From Paratinospora sagittata (lineage: Eukaryota; Streptophyta; Magnoliopsida; Ranunculales; Menispermaceae): a stretch of 64,000 nt of DNA. Positions 12,801-23,537 of this stretch are shown piece after piece. The position numbers were made by a program, and so were the translations under genes. How positions within the stretch are numbered: position 1 is the stretch's first letter; each line of letters begins with the position of its first letter. Below the pieces are notes generated by a model. It made no database searches. It had not been told where the DNA came from and saw only the letters and a program-made list of their open reading frames with translations. The stretch covers positions 21,311,438 to 21,375,437 of the forward strand of contig CM069598.1 in NCBI GenBank assembly GCA_035771175.1, read 5' to 3'.

Positions 12801-13503
12801 TTGATAAGAAGAATGTTATTTTGACTATAATAGTTGCAAACTTCAAGTATAACTATTCATGTACAATCATTGGATCATTTATTAAATACCTTTAGATGTA
12901 TAACACATATTCATCTAATGATTGTGAATATGTAATTGTACTTTTATAAAGCCAAACCTTTGTAACTCACGGTGCCCTACTTTTATCTTAAATGTCTAAA
13001 GTACCCATTATTTTTAATATAAAATTATCAAATAAATTTGTATAAAAAATATATTTATGGATAATTTGATAAAAATGTATTGAAAGATTTATTTTTTTTA
13101 CCATTTTCAGCTCTTTATCATTTTTTTTTGGTAATTTTCAGTTCCTCCTACCTATTTATTTTTTTAATAACTTTTAACCCTTTTTTATTTTTATTTATTT
13201 ATTGTTAAACTTTTCGCTCCTTTAATTCACCTGCAAGGCACGTGTTAGTAGACTAGTATCATCAAATATTTATTTTATGTAATAATAATTAAATTTTTTG
13301 ACTTAACGCATTAATGTTGACAATGATTGTCCGGCCCGCCCGGCCATGAACCTACCAATGAATTGGTCCTTGGTCCATGCTTTTGACATGAAAGAAACAG
13401 CGATTTTGGCGCAAGTGACACGTGACATAAACTTTTATTTGAACGGTGATGATATTTAGACGCATGTGCCGATGGGCTGTGTTCGACATGTTGTTCTACT
13501 CGA

Positions 13504-13520
13504 ATGAAACATTTCTTTCC
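13504..13520. repeat. Left target-site duplication of the TTL retrocopy (17 bp)
   Basis: ATGAAACATTTCTTTCC here is identical to 23561-23577, immediately after the poly(A) remnant. This is the signature of LINE-mediated retroposition. The two copies bracket the TTL pseudogene and everything later inserted into it. Confidence 0.9.
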
Positions 13521-13578
13521 CTGTCGCTTCGTCTCGTCTCGTCACACAATCATCTGTGCGATTCGATTCGTCGCAACG

Positions 13579-13776
13579 ATGGCTCCGACTCCGAGCTTCG
13601 ACGCCAAGGACTTTCTCGCTTGCTGCGGCAGCGCCAGATTCGCCGAAGAGATGGCGAAGGCTGCTCCTTTCGCCAGTTACGAGCAGGCCGTCGAAGTTGC
13701 CAGAGATATTTGGTTCACAAAGGTTGATGTGAATGGATGGCTGGAAGCATTTGCGGCTCATCCCCAGATTGGAGAC
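13579..13776 (+). pseudogene. TTL: TTL retrocopy, part 1: N-terminal OHCU decarboxylase domain
   Basis: Opens with ATG at 13579 and reads without a break through FLACCGSARFAEEM, ARDIWF, WLEAFAAHPQIG. It then runs into the copia element. The sequence 13521-13578 ahead of it is the former 5' UTR. The histidine of HPQIG is the catalytic residue of the decarboxylase family. Confidence 0.88.
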
Positions 13777-13792
13777 TATTACATGAAGCAGT

Positions 13793-14015
13793 TGCAGAAT
13801 ACAATAAAAGAAAACAGAGAGAAAGAGAACTCTCATTAATTGAAAAATGAGCTTAAAATGACATACATATATACTGATACATGAGCAGAGCTAATAGAAC
13901 AACCAAACTTCAGCTGAACAACCCAACTAACAGACTAACAAACTTCAGCTAACTAAGTAATAACAAACTTAACAGATTGCAGTTAGACGACTAACTTAAC
14001 TAGTTTACACTAAAA
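13793..14015 (-). repeat. 3' LTR of the truncated copia element
   Basis: Follows a purine tract (TTGAGGGGGAG on the minus strand, 14016-14026). On the minus strand it ends with a T-rich CTCTGTTTTC-type sequence near 13815, as in many copia LTRs. The inner terminus appears mutated from TG to TT. No partner LTR was found in the window. Confidence 0.7.
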
Positions 14016-14209
14016 CTCCCCCTCAAGATGGACTGTAGATATCTTTGACAGCCATCTTGGATAATAAGGAAAATAAGAGAGAAGAAGGCAAAGCCTTGGT
14101 AAAAATGTCTGCTAGCAGATGTTGAGAATGTATAGGCATGAGCTTAATGACATTAGTAGCAACCTTATCTCGCACAAAATGACAATCGATTTCAATATGT
14201 TTAGTACGC

Positions 14210-14533
14210 TCATGGAATCCAAACTACCTCACTAGTAGTGGAAGCTAAAGCTCGATATTCAGCCTCAGCTGATGAGCGAGCAATCGTGGTCTGTTTCTTA
14301 GCCTTCCATGACACAAGAGAATCACCAAGGAAGACACAAAAACCAGTAATGAAGAGCCGGGAATCAGGACAAGAACCCCAATCTGCATTAGAGAATGCCC
14401 TTAATTGTAAGGAAGATGAAAATGAGAAAAATAATCCTTGTCCAGGGTTGTGTTTAAGATATTTCAACAGGTGATGAGCAACTAGCATATGTGGCACTCT
14501 TGGCTGAGAAAGGAATTGGTTGAGCTTGTGCAC
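14210..14533 (-). pseudogene. Copia RNase H fragment
   Basis: An open stretch of about 107 codons with the copia RNase H hallmarks ADWGSCPDSR, SWKAKKQ and SSAEAEYRA. RNase H removes the RNA strand during reverse transcription. It is separated from the reverse transcriptase by stops around 14550-14634. Confidence 0.88.
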
Positions 14534-14633
14534 AACAAATGTGATGTCTGGCCTTGAAAGTATGAGGTATAAAAGACGACCAATAAGACGTCAATATTAA
14601 GAAGGATCTAAAACAAGTTCTCCAGTAGTAGCA

Positions 14634-16004
14634 TCAAGACGACTTTAGATCCATTGGAACAGCGGCAGGTTTAGAAGCCAAGAACCCAGTATCCTTAAGT
14701 ATCTGCAAAGTATAATGCCTTTGAGAAAGAACAAGGCCCTTGGAAGCTCGGGCAATTTCTAAACCAAGAAAATACTTCAATGAGCCTAGGTCTTTGAGTT
14801 TAAACTGACTATGAAGAAAGGACTTCAAAGAGTCAATTGTTGTAAGAGAAGGACCAGTGGTTACAATATCATCAACATACACTAAAAGAGCCACCAAGTT
14901 AAAACATGATTCTTTAACAAAGAGAGAATAATCTGATTTGGATTGAGTGAATCCAAACTAAAGAAAAACATTAGAGAAAGAGTACCATTGACGAGAGGCT
15001 TGTTTAAGCCCATAAATGGACTTATGTAGTTGACAAACCAGCTTCCTATTCGGAGAAGAAGTCTCCCCTTGAATATTATAAGCAAGAGGAAGATCCATGT
15101 AAACCTCCTCAAATAAATCCCCATTGAGGAATGCGTTATTAACATCTAATTGCACCAAATGCCAACATTGATTGGCAGCCAAAGCCAACAAAACCTTCAC
15201 AGTAACTAGCTTAGCAACCAGAGAAAAAGTGTTTGTAAAATCCACCCCTTCTTGCTGAGTATACCCTTTTGCAACAAAACGTGTTTTGTGCCTTTCAATA
15301 GAGCCATCAAATTTCTGTTTGACTTTATGCACCCATTTGCAACCGATAGTATGTTTCCTAACGGGTAGAGGAACAACTGACCATGTTTTGTTGAGGTTCA
15401 TGGCAGCTAACTCATCTTGCATAGCATTTCTCCAACATGGATATTGAACAGCTTGGTGATAAAATTGAGGTTCAAAGTGAGAAGAAACAGATAAATCAAA
15501 AAAATTATGAGAAGGAGAAAGAAAATCATATGATAGGTAATTAGATAAAGGATATAATGGTGTAGTAGTCGATAATTGGTCATGACAAGAAATGGTTTGA
15601 GGTAATAAAATGTTGCAATGGTAGTCATTTAAGTAAGAAGATGGTTTAACAGATCTTGAGGAACGTCTAGGTGGCATAGTATCTATCGAAGGAATGGTCG
15701 AAGGATAAGATAAAGTAGCAGAATTAGGTGAGGAATCACTTAATGGTAATGGTATAGGAACATCAGGTGATGATATGGGTATCACTAAATCAGGGAATGG
15801 ATCCACCAAAGATGCAGTGGTAGTAATGATATGAAAAGGGAAAATGGTTTCATGAAAAACATCTCGAAAGACAAAAAAAGTTTTTGTCTGAATATCATAA
15901 AACTTATATCCTTTCCTGCCATTAGGATATCCCAAGAAAATACAAAATCTAGCTCTAGGATCAAATTTTGATCTATGAACTGGTAATGTAGATGCAAAAG
16001 CCAA
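14634..16004 (-). pseudogene. Copia integrase C-terminus plus reverse transcriptase, frameshifted
   Basis: Reads (minus strand) through the copia integrase tail (FLGYPNGRKGYK region), then the RT with LDVNNAFLNGDL and SIYGLKQASRQW, and after a frameshift near 14958 continues with the catalytic YVDDIV and LGLEIA regions to about 14640. All RT blocks are present, but in two frames, so no functional enzyme can be made. Confidence 0.9.
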
Positions 16005-16127
16005 ACAACCAAATACTCTAAGAGAAAAGTAATCAAAGAAGCTTTGTAAAGCATCTCACAAGGTGACTTGTTACCAATTAAAGGAGAAGGAGTCCTGTTG
16101 ATAAGGAATGCAGCAGTAAGAATACAC

Positions 16128-16981
16128 TCACTCCAAAAAAGAAACAAGGACTCGAGATTGAAAAAACAAGGCTCGAGCAACATTCAAGAGATGTTGATGT
16201 TTGCGTTCAACAAAAGAATTTTGCTGAGGTCGATCGACACAAGAAAACTGATGGATAACCCCTTGCTCATTAAAGAATTCAGTAAATGACAACTCCTTAA
16301 CATTATCAGATCTAAACACCTTAATCTTACTGTTAAATTGAGTAAGAACCATATTAGAAAGCTGGGAATAATAGCAGCAACATCAGACTTGTGCTTGAGA
16401 AGAAAAACCTAGGTAAACCGAGTGAAATCATCAACAATAATAAGAAAAAATCGACGTCCAAAACGAGCACTGATATGAAATGGATCCCAAATGTCACACT
16501 GAATTAGATCAAAAGGTAAGTGAGATATATGATTGTGAGAGGTAAATGGTAACCTCCTTTGCTTTGCCAATGGACAAACATAACAAGGAGTGTTATTAGT
16601 ACAACATGAATCAACAAAATGTAACTGATCTTTCAATAGATCGAGATAGATGCCCAAGTCTATTGTGCCAAGTATGTATTGAGATCGTATGACAACAAAG
16701 GAAGAATTACTATCCAAAGAATTTGGCATAGAATCAACATGAAACACATACAAGTCATCAATACGATCACCCTTGCCAATCATCCTCTTGTTGATGATGT
16801 CCTGAATCATGAAATTATCATGAAAGAAAGTGATCATGAGTTGTAAATCAGTAGTGATAGCACTCACAGAAATCAAATTGAATTTGAACTGAGGAACGAA
16901 TAAAACATCCTTTAAGACCAGCTGCGAAGATATTCTAACATCACCATATAAGCTAACTGAGATAGAAGTATTATTTGGCAA
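16128..16981 (-). pseudogene. Copia integrase core, frameshifted
   Basis: The minus-strand reading from 16981 contains the pre-integrase zinc-binding region (CYVCPLAKQ) and the first catalytic Asp region (IQCDIWDP). Another frame from 16352 to 16128 continues the core ([18 protein letters not shown]), which supplies the second Asp and the Glu. A frameshift near 16380 separates the two. Confidence 0.85.
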
Positions 16982-17164
16982 GGTAACAATCGAATTTCTT
17001 ATAGGTTTTAATGAAATAAAAACATTTGCATTCGAGCAAATGTGTCTAGATGCGCCTGAGTCAAAGATCCAAAGATTTGCTGAAGGAAGAGCAGGATTGA
17101 AAGAAAAAGAAAAACAAGTACTCGCTAAATAAGAAGTAAATGGATCATCTCAAGGGGAAAATTG

Positions 17165-17719
17165 AGATCAGTTCACAGTGGAGCAAAGGAGAACAATCAA
17201 CTGCTATAGCAACTGCTACTGATTCTAGCTTACAGGAACTATATGAGTGGAATGTACGATATAAGTAAAAGTTTGGATTTGTTTTTCTTATATGTGCGTC
17301 TGAAAGGATGACTTTTGAAATACTGGCTGAATTGAAGAGACGATACCCAAACAGGCCCATTGTTGAATTTGAGATTGCAGCTCAGGAGTAGATGAAGGTA
17401 ACTGAACTACGTCTTCAAAAGCTTTTCTCAGCCAAATCAAAAGTCACTTCTCCAAGCATCAGCCAACATTCTGTTAACGTTGCAACAAAAGCCGGAGAAG
17501 ATCATGCAAGCATAATTGGATTGCATCTCACAGCTACTTCCGAGGCAACTTTTAGCAAACCATCTCAAGCTCCAGCCAGAGCTCGGCCTCCCATCACTAC
17601 ATACCCATATCTTGGATGTCACTCATGGCTCTCCAGCCTGTGGTATAGAAGTACAGTTAGAGAAATGGAACGAGGTTCAACCTCGTCAACTTTATGGTGA
17701 GCCTGATTCAGGTGGCTGG
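17165..17719 (+). pseudogene. TTL: TTL retrocopy, part 2: decarboxylase C-terminus, linker and start of the hydrolase domain
   Basis: Recognisable from QWSKGEQST through LQELYEWN, FGFVFLICAS, KRRYPNRPIVEFEIAAQE and TELRLQKLFS, then the linker with IIGLHL, then RPPITT and (after an apparent TACC insertion at 17602-17605) HILDVTHGSPACGIEV. Stops at 17266 (TAA) and 17389 (TAG, where the family usually has Gln). The reading ends at 17719, where the gypsy 5' LTR begins. Confidence 0.88.
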
Positions 17720-18207
17720 TGTCACGGTCATGTTATCCCATGCACCGTCATGTCTTTTTTTTTTTTTTTTGTAATCAGGGGTATTTTTGTAATCTTGGGG
17801 GCCAGTATGATTGGCCTCACATTTTGATGTTTCCTTTTGGGATTAAGGTAAAAGCTTAAGATCTACCTTGTAGGGGAGGTGGTAGCTGCTTAGAGGTGGT
17901 GCTTAGGTGTCCCTTACAACCGAGTGTTCCTTGTAAAGCTACCAACGTGTGTCCCTTGTGGCTGCTTGCTATTGCTAGCTTGTGGTTCTCTAGCGATACC
18001 TGCTTCCCTAGGGTGCGTGTGTATATCTTTCGTGTAAACACCAATTGTACAACATTTACTTGAGATTAATACAAATATACTTTCAATTACTTGTTGCCTG
18101 TTCTTGTGTGTGTTATTGTTCTTTACTTGCAGATTGGTTGACCTTGTTACTTGATATTACCGGGTGCCGCACGGGTATTGCCTTGCCTCATTGACTCCCC
18201 CGTGACA
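17720..18207 (+). repeat. 5' LTR of the chromovirus
   Basis: About 488 bp from TGTCACGGTC to CGTGACA, matched along its length by 22735-23215. Includes a poly(T) tract near 17756-17771 that is much shorter in the 3' LTR. Confidence 0.93.
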
Positions 18208-18233
18208 AGTGGTATCAGAGCTTAGAAAAGAGA

Positions 18234-19593
18234 ATGACTACACAAAATCAGTTAACTAAGGATAGGTTGGATGAATTAGAAGCCCAAGCAGCGCGGTCTG
18301 TTGAGATGGCAACTACGTTGGAACAACTGGTCGCAAAGATGAAGTTACTTGAAAGAAGTCCTCTATCATACAACAAATCGATGGACGCTATGGGTGAGGA
18401 AACCCACAGTGCGTTCCAGGAGGTTCAAGAGTAGCTCAATGACATGAATGGTAGGTTGAATGTCTTCACCAAACTTGCTAGCGCGACTAGTCTGAGGGAG
18501 ACCGAGAGTCGAAAAAAGGTGAGGATCCCAAAACCGAATCATTATGACTAAGCTCGAGATGCAAAGGAGTTAGAGAATTTCCTGTTCGATCTTGAACAAT
18601 ACTTTAAGGTGGAGAAACCAGAGACTGAGCAAGAGGTCTTTCTGGCTACCATGTATCTAGCTGGTGATGCCAAGTTGTGGTGGCGAAACCGTTACAGAGA
18701 TATTGAGAACGGGTTGGTTACAGTTGATACTTAGGCAGATCTCAAGAGAGAGCTCAGACATCAATTTCTCTTGGAGGACATGAGATTCTTAGCTAGATAG
18801 AAGCTTAAGAGACTGCAACACACAGGTACCATTCGAGAATACGTGAAATAATTTTCTTCTCTCATGCTCGACATTTAGGGCATGGCAGAGGGGGATAAAT
18901 TGTTCTTTTTCTTGAATGGATTGAAGCCGTGGGCTTAGACTGAGCTGCGAAGGCAGTGTGTTGAAGATCTTGCGTTTGCTCAAGCCACAACAGAGAAATT
19001 AATTGATTATAATGCAAACTTTGGTGATAAGAAGAAACCCATAAATGGCAATACCTCGAAACCTCACTTAGGGAAGGACGATGATAGTGCCAGTAAGCAG
19101 AAGAGCCAGTTAAACAAGGGAGCTTCGTCTTTCAAGCAGGCGTCCACATCTTTTGACTCAATGGCCAGTTCCAAAACAAAACCATTGAAGTGTTTCTTGT
19201 GTTCGGGACCACATCGAGTAGTTGTTTGCCTTCAGAAGGGTTCTCTGAACGCGTTGTAATCAAAGGGAACCTCCCAATCACATGCTTTAGAGAATGAGTT
19301 AGGTGAATCGAGGATGGGTGCTCTTCGATTGTTGAATGCCTTAAAGGGGCAAGTTTCAAGGAAATAGATGGGTGCGTCTAAAGGGTTGATGTTTGTTGAA
19401 CTCAAAATCAATGGTAAGACGACGCGTGCTATGGTGGACACAGGAGCCACTCATAACTTCGTTGCTTATGGTTAAGCCGAACGCATGGGTCTCAAGTTGG
19501 AGGGTAACTCGAGCAAGATCAAAATAGTTAATTCTGCTGCAAAACCTATCCATGGGATTGCGAAGGCCGTTCCTACGGAGGTGGGTAGTCAGG
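18234..19593 (+). pseudogene. Chromovirus gag and protease, with stops
   Basis: Begins at ATG 18234 with a short coiled-coil-like N-terminus, then the Gag capsid region (FLFDLEQYF, LAGDAKLWWRNRY), a retroviral-type zinc knuckle (CFLCSGPHRVVVC, about 19195-19235) and the aspartic protease site VDTGATHNF (about 19434-19460). Several stops interrupt it; most fall where C-to-T or G-to-A changes of Gln or Trp codons would create them. A frameshift near 19590 moves the pol part into another frame. Confidence 0.85.
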
Positions 19594-19594
19594 G

Positions 19595-21880
19595 ATGACC
19601 AACTTTATGACCATTCCTATGGATGATTTTAAGGTGATATTGGGCATGGAGTTCCTACATGAAGCTAAGGCAGTGCCGATGTCCTACCTGGAGACCTTGT
19701 GTTTGCTGGGAGACTTTCTTTGCATGGCTCCAACAACAGTGGTGGAACCGAAGGACAAGAGAATTTTTGCTCTCCAACTCAAAAGAGGTCTCAAGAAGGG
19801 TGATGAGATGTACTTGGCTACCTTAGTGGTAGGCAAATGGGAAGAGGCTTCACAGCCAGTCCCAGCTGCAGTGGTGAAGTTACTAACAAGTTTCAAATAT
19901 GTGATGTCGATAGAACTTCCAAAACAACTTCCTCCACGAAGACCCATTGATCACAAGATTGAGTTGATTCTAGGGGTGAAACCGCTCGTTAGTCATCCTT
20001 ATAGGATGGCACCTCCGGAGTTAGCTGAGTTGAGGAAGCAGTTGAGTGAGCTGATTGATTCAGGCTACATTCAACCGTCAAAAGCTCCTTATGGGGCACC
20101 TGTTTTGTTCCAGAAGAAACACGATGGAAGTTTGCGGATGTGTGTTGGTTATAGGGCGTTGAACAAGGTAACTGTCCAGAACAAGTATCCCATTCCTTTA
20201 ATTGCTAATTTGTTTGATCAACTTGGTGCAGCCCGCTACTTTACGAAGCTTGATTTACGGTATGGGTATCATCAAGTTCGAATTGCCGAAGGAGATGAAC
20301 CTAAGACCACTTGCGTTACTCGGTATGGAGCCTTTGAGTACCTGGTGATGCCGTTTGGCTTAACCAATGCTCCAACCACCTTCTGTACCTTGATGAATGA
20401 GATACTTTACGAGTACTTGGACAAGTTTGTGGTGGTGTACCTTGATGACATTATCATATACAACCCTACTCTGGAGGAACACATGGAACACTTGAAGATG
20501 GTGTTCGAGCTGCTGCGAAAGAATCATCTTTATGTAAAAAAAGAGAAATATTCTTTTGCTCAGAAAGAAATTACCTTCTTAGGCCATTACATTGGTTGTG
20601 GCAAGCTGAAGATGGACATGGTGAAAGTTCGTGCTATCCAAGAATGGAAGGCCCCAACAACAGTATCTGAGTTGCGATCTTTTCTCAGATTGGTAAACTA
20701 CTATCATAAGTTCATCAACAATTATTCTGCATGAGAAACACCTTTAACTGATCTATTGAAGAAGGATCAACCGTTGGTTTGGTCAGAAGAGCGGCAACGC
20801 GCACTTGATGACCTAAAGCGAGCGGTGATGGAATATCATATCATTGCTCTTCCTGATTTGAGCAAGCCTTTTGAAGTACACACAAATGCTTCATATTTTG
20901 CACTTGGTGGAGTGTTAGTCCAAGAGGGACATCTTTTGGCTTATGATAGCCGAACACTTTATGAAGCTGAGCGTCGTTACACAACTCAAGAGAAAGAGTT
21001 ACTAGCGGTGATCCATTGCTTTCAGACTTGGAGGCATTACATGTTGGGGTCGAGGTTTGTTGTGAAGAAAGATAATGTGGCTATTTCACATTTCTTTACC
21101 CAGAAGAAACTTACCTCGGAGCAAGCTCGATGGCAGGAGTTCCTTTCAGAGTTCGACATGGTTATTGAGTATAAGCCTAGGCGAACGAATCAAGTTGCCA
21201 ATGCATTAAGTAGAAAGGTGGAGCTTTCTACACTGTCAGTTGAAGCTCAGAAGAGCGTCATGAAACTGCAGACTACCTTGCATGGCCGAATCAGAGACGG
21301 GTTGCAGATGGATCCTTAGGTCAAAACTCTTTGGCCACTTGTGAAAGCTGGTCGAACGAGACGATTCCATATTAAAGATGGGTTACTTTTCACTAAAAGG
21401 GAGCGCCTCTATGTACCTCGCACTGGTGAACTTCGCAGGGAGTTGATGCATGAGTGTCATGACACTTAATGGGCAAGTCATCCGAGTAGTCACTGCACTT
21501 TGGCCTTACTTGAACGGGGTTGCTATTAGCCGAATATGCTGGATGATGTCATTGAGTATGTCAAGACTTGCCTTACTTGTCAGCAGGACAATGTGGAACG
21601 AGATAGACCAACGGGACTGTTAGAACCACTGCCGGTTCCTCAGCATTCGTGAGAGAGTGTGACGATGGATTTCATAGCTGCTTTGCCAAAAGTGGGGGAA
21701 TATGGCTCCATCACTGTGGTGGTGAACCGGTTTTCGAAGTATGCTACCTTTATTCCTACTCCCAAGCATTGCTCAGCAAAGGAGACAACTTATTTCCTGC
21801 GACATGTAGTGAAGTATTGGAGTATACCTCATACCATCGTCAGTGACAGAGATTCGAGGTTTACAGGGCGATTTTAGACT
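19595..21880 (+). pseudogene. Chromovirus reverse transcriptase, RNase H and integrase N-terminal half
   Basis: RT (19595-20734) is nearly intact, with the palm motif YLDDIII and conserved LDLRYGYHQV and VMPFGLTNAP. RNase H follows after one stop at 20732 (20756 to about 21250; YTTQEKELLAVI). The integrase zinc-binding H-C-C region (CLTCQQD) and catalytic-core Asp regions (MDFIAAL, VSDRDSRF) run to 21877. A frameshift follows near 21880. Confidence 0.9.
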
Positions 21881-22722
21881 TTTGGGACCTCATTTGAGCT
21901 TCTCAACCAGCTATCATCCCCAAACAGAGAGATTCAACGCATTACTGAAGGAGTACCTCAGACACTTTGTTAGTGCCAACCAGAAGAATTGGGTGAACTT
22001 GCTAGATGTTGTTCAATTCTTTTTCAATTTGCAGTAGAGCTCTTCGACCTCGAAGAGTCTTTTTGAGTTGGTATTAAGCCAACAACCTCTTACACCTCAC
22101 ACAATAGATATGGGGTACACTGAAAGTAGTCTGCGGGCATATCAGCTTACCAAGGAGTGGCAACAAACCAATGAAGTTGCACGAGCCTACCTTGAGAAGG
22201 CCTCTAGAAGAATGAAGAAGTGGGCAGATCAGAAGAGGAAGCCACATCTTTCCAAGTGGGAGATCAAGTCTTCATCAAACTTCAGCCTTATATCATGAAG
22301 TTCTTCAGAAAGGTGAACAAGAAGTTGGTTCGCAAGTATGAAGGGCCATTTCCGATCACAGAGCGAGTTGGGAAAGCTGCTTATCGGGTCGAGTTACCTT
22401 CTCAGTGACGAAATCTTCATTTAGTGTTTCATGCCAGTAACTTAAAGCCATGTCATGTTGATCGAGAGGATCCGGTTCGTGGGTGTTCTTCAAGACCAAC
22501 AACAAATGTCAATTGCCGACCTGATCGTGAGGTAGAGTATATTGTAGCTGATCGTCGAGTTCCAAGACCTTCGCAGAAGCAGTTCGAGTCAAAGTATTTA
22601 GTCAAGTGGTAGGGCCTACTTGAAGCTGAAGCTAGTTGGGAACCTGCCAGTTCGTTGATACAGTATGACGTAGAGATCCTCAAGTACTTAGCCAGTCCGC
22701 CGACAAGGGTGTTGTCGTATTA
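21843..22722 (+). pseudogene. Chromovirus integrase C-terminal half and chromodomain
   Basis: Continues with the catalytic Glu region (YHPQTERFNALLKEYL), the GPF-like integrase tail (KYEGPFPITERVG) and a chromodomain (VEYIVADRRV ... KYLVKW ... SWEPASSL, about 22525-22660), with a stop replacing the residue after KW (22609-22611). Chromodomains steer integration toward particular chromatin. Breaks include stops near 22035 and 22407 and a frame change near 22300. Confidence 0.88.
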
Positions 22723-22734
22723 AGTGGGAGAGTC

Positions 22735-23215
22735 TGTCACGGTCATGTTGTCGCATGCACCGTCATGTCTTTTTCTTTGTATTCAGGGGTATTTTTGTAA
22801 TCTTGGGGGCTAGTATGATTGGCCTCACATTTTAATGTTTTCTTTTGGAATTAGGGTAAAAGCTTAAGATCTACCTTGTAGGGGAGGTGGTAGTCGCCTA
22901 GAGGTAGTGCTTAGGTGTCCCCTACAACCGAGTGTTCCTTGTAAAGCTACCAACGTGTGTCCCTTGTGGCTGCTTGCTATTGCTAGCTAGTGGTTCTCTA
23001 GCGATACTTGCTCCCCTATGGTGAGTGTGTATTCCTTTTGTGTAAACACCAATTGTACAACATTTACTTGAGATTAATACAAATATACTTCAAATTACTT
23101 GTTGCCTGTTCTTGTGTGTGTTTTTATTTTTTACTTACAGATTGGCTGACCTTGTTACTTGATATTACCGAGTGCCGCATGGGTATTGCCTTGCCTTATT
23201 GACTCGCCAATAACA
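22735..23215 (+). repeat. 3' LTR of the chromovirus
   Basis: About 481 bp, homologous to 17720-18207 throughout, preceded by the purine tract at about 22721-22734 and followed directly by TTL retrocopy sequence. Confidence 0.93.
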
Positions 23216-23459
23216 TTGGGTCCTCGTCGGGTCTTCAATCACAAATTCTGACAGTTGAAGTGGCCAATTAATAGGTATTGTGGACCATGTGGATCCTGGG
23301 ATATACCGCATAAGTTTTAACACTGGGAAATACTTTCCTGATGGCTTCTTCCCTTATGTTTCTATCCTCTTCGAGATCAAATAGACCTAGAAATCAGAAC
23401 ATTTTCATGTACCATTGTTGCTTTCCCCATTCTTTTTCTCTACATACCGTGGGAGCTAA
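23216..23459 (+). pseudogene. TTL: TTL retrocopy, part 3: C-terminal half of the hydrolase domain
   Basis: Resumes with the region equivalent to VGSSITNSDS, then after a stop at 23256-23258 (TGA, probably from CGA for Arg) continues through VDPGIYRISFNTGKY and FFPYVSILFE. Stops at 23382 and 23388 precede EHFHVPLLLSP and the C-terminal STYRGS with its natural stop at 23457-23459. The family's conserved YRGS tail is intact. Confidence 0.88.
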
Positions 23460-23537
23460 TATATGATGTTTTCTTGTATTTGAAGCTTTCAATGTGTACA
23501 TTGGTAATATTTTTCAATAAATGTTGTTCGTTTGTGC

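Larger units (their letters stand above)
10530..13503. other. AT-rich intergenic DNA, no gene seen
   Basis: No credible ORF on either strand. It holds long T runs, a hairpin (10696-10754), an imperfect local duplication around 11816-11910 (a 15-bp segment with GTTGGACCACTTC occurs twice about 35 bp apart), a TA microsatellite and a SINE, listed separately. A TATAAAAG box near 12422 may belong to an old retroelement promoter. Confidence 0.6.
13780..17160 (-). mobile_element. Truncated Ty1/copia retrotransposon (minus strand)
   Basis: A 3'-terminal copia fragment inside the TTL retrocopy. On the minus strand the order is protease tail (DSGAS motif near 17050), pre-integrase zinc-binding and integrase core (16981-16128), integrase C-terminus and reverse transcriptase (16004-14634), RNase H (14533-14210), polypurine tract (complement of 14016-14026) and one LTR (about 13793-14015). 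The order PR-INT-RT-RH defines copia. Gag, primer-binding site and 5' LTR are absent: the element runs directly from protease into TTL sequence near 17150. Several frameshifts and stops make it inactive. Confidence 0.9.
17720..23215 (+). mobile_element. Full-length Ty3/gypsy chromovirus, inactive
   Basis: A complete but dead element: 5' LTR 17720-18207, primer-binding site TGGTATCAGAGC (18210-18221, initiator tRNA-Met type), gag-protease, RT, RNase H, integrase, chromodomain, purine tract AAGTGGGAGAG and 3' LTR 22735-23215. LTRs begin TGTCAC and end ACA. The domain order PR-RT-RH-INT is gypsy, and the C-terminal chromodomain makes it a chromovirus. The flanking 5-mers are not identical (GCTGG before; ATTGG or TTGGG after), which may be a decayed TSD. 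By eye the LTRs agree at a little over 90%, so the insertion is not recent. Confidence 0.93.

Noticed and set aside
13504..17719. A living TTL gene with large introns
   Set aside because: The 'introns' are a copia fragment and a gypsy element, and the frame has stops and a frameshift. The poly(A) remnant and 17-bp TSD show a retrocopy.
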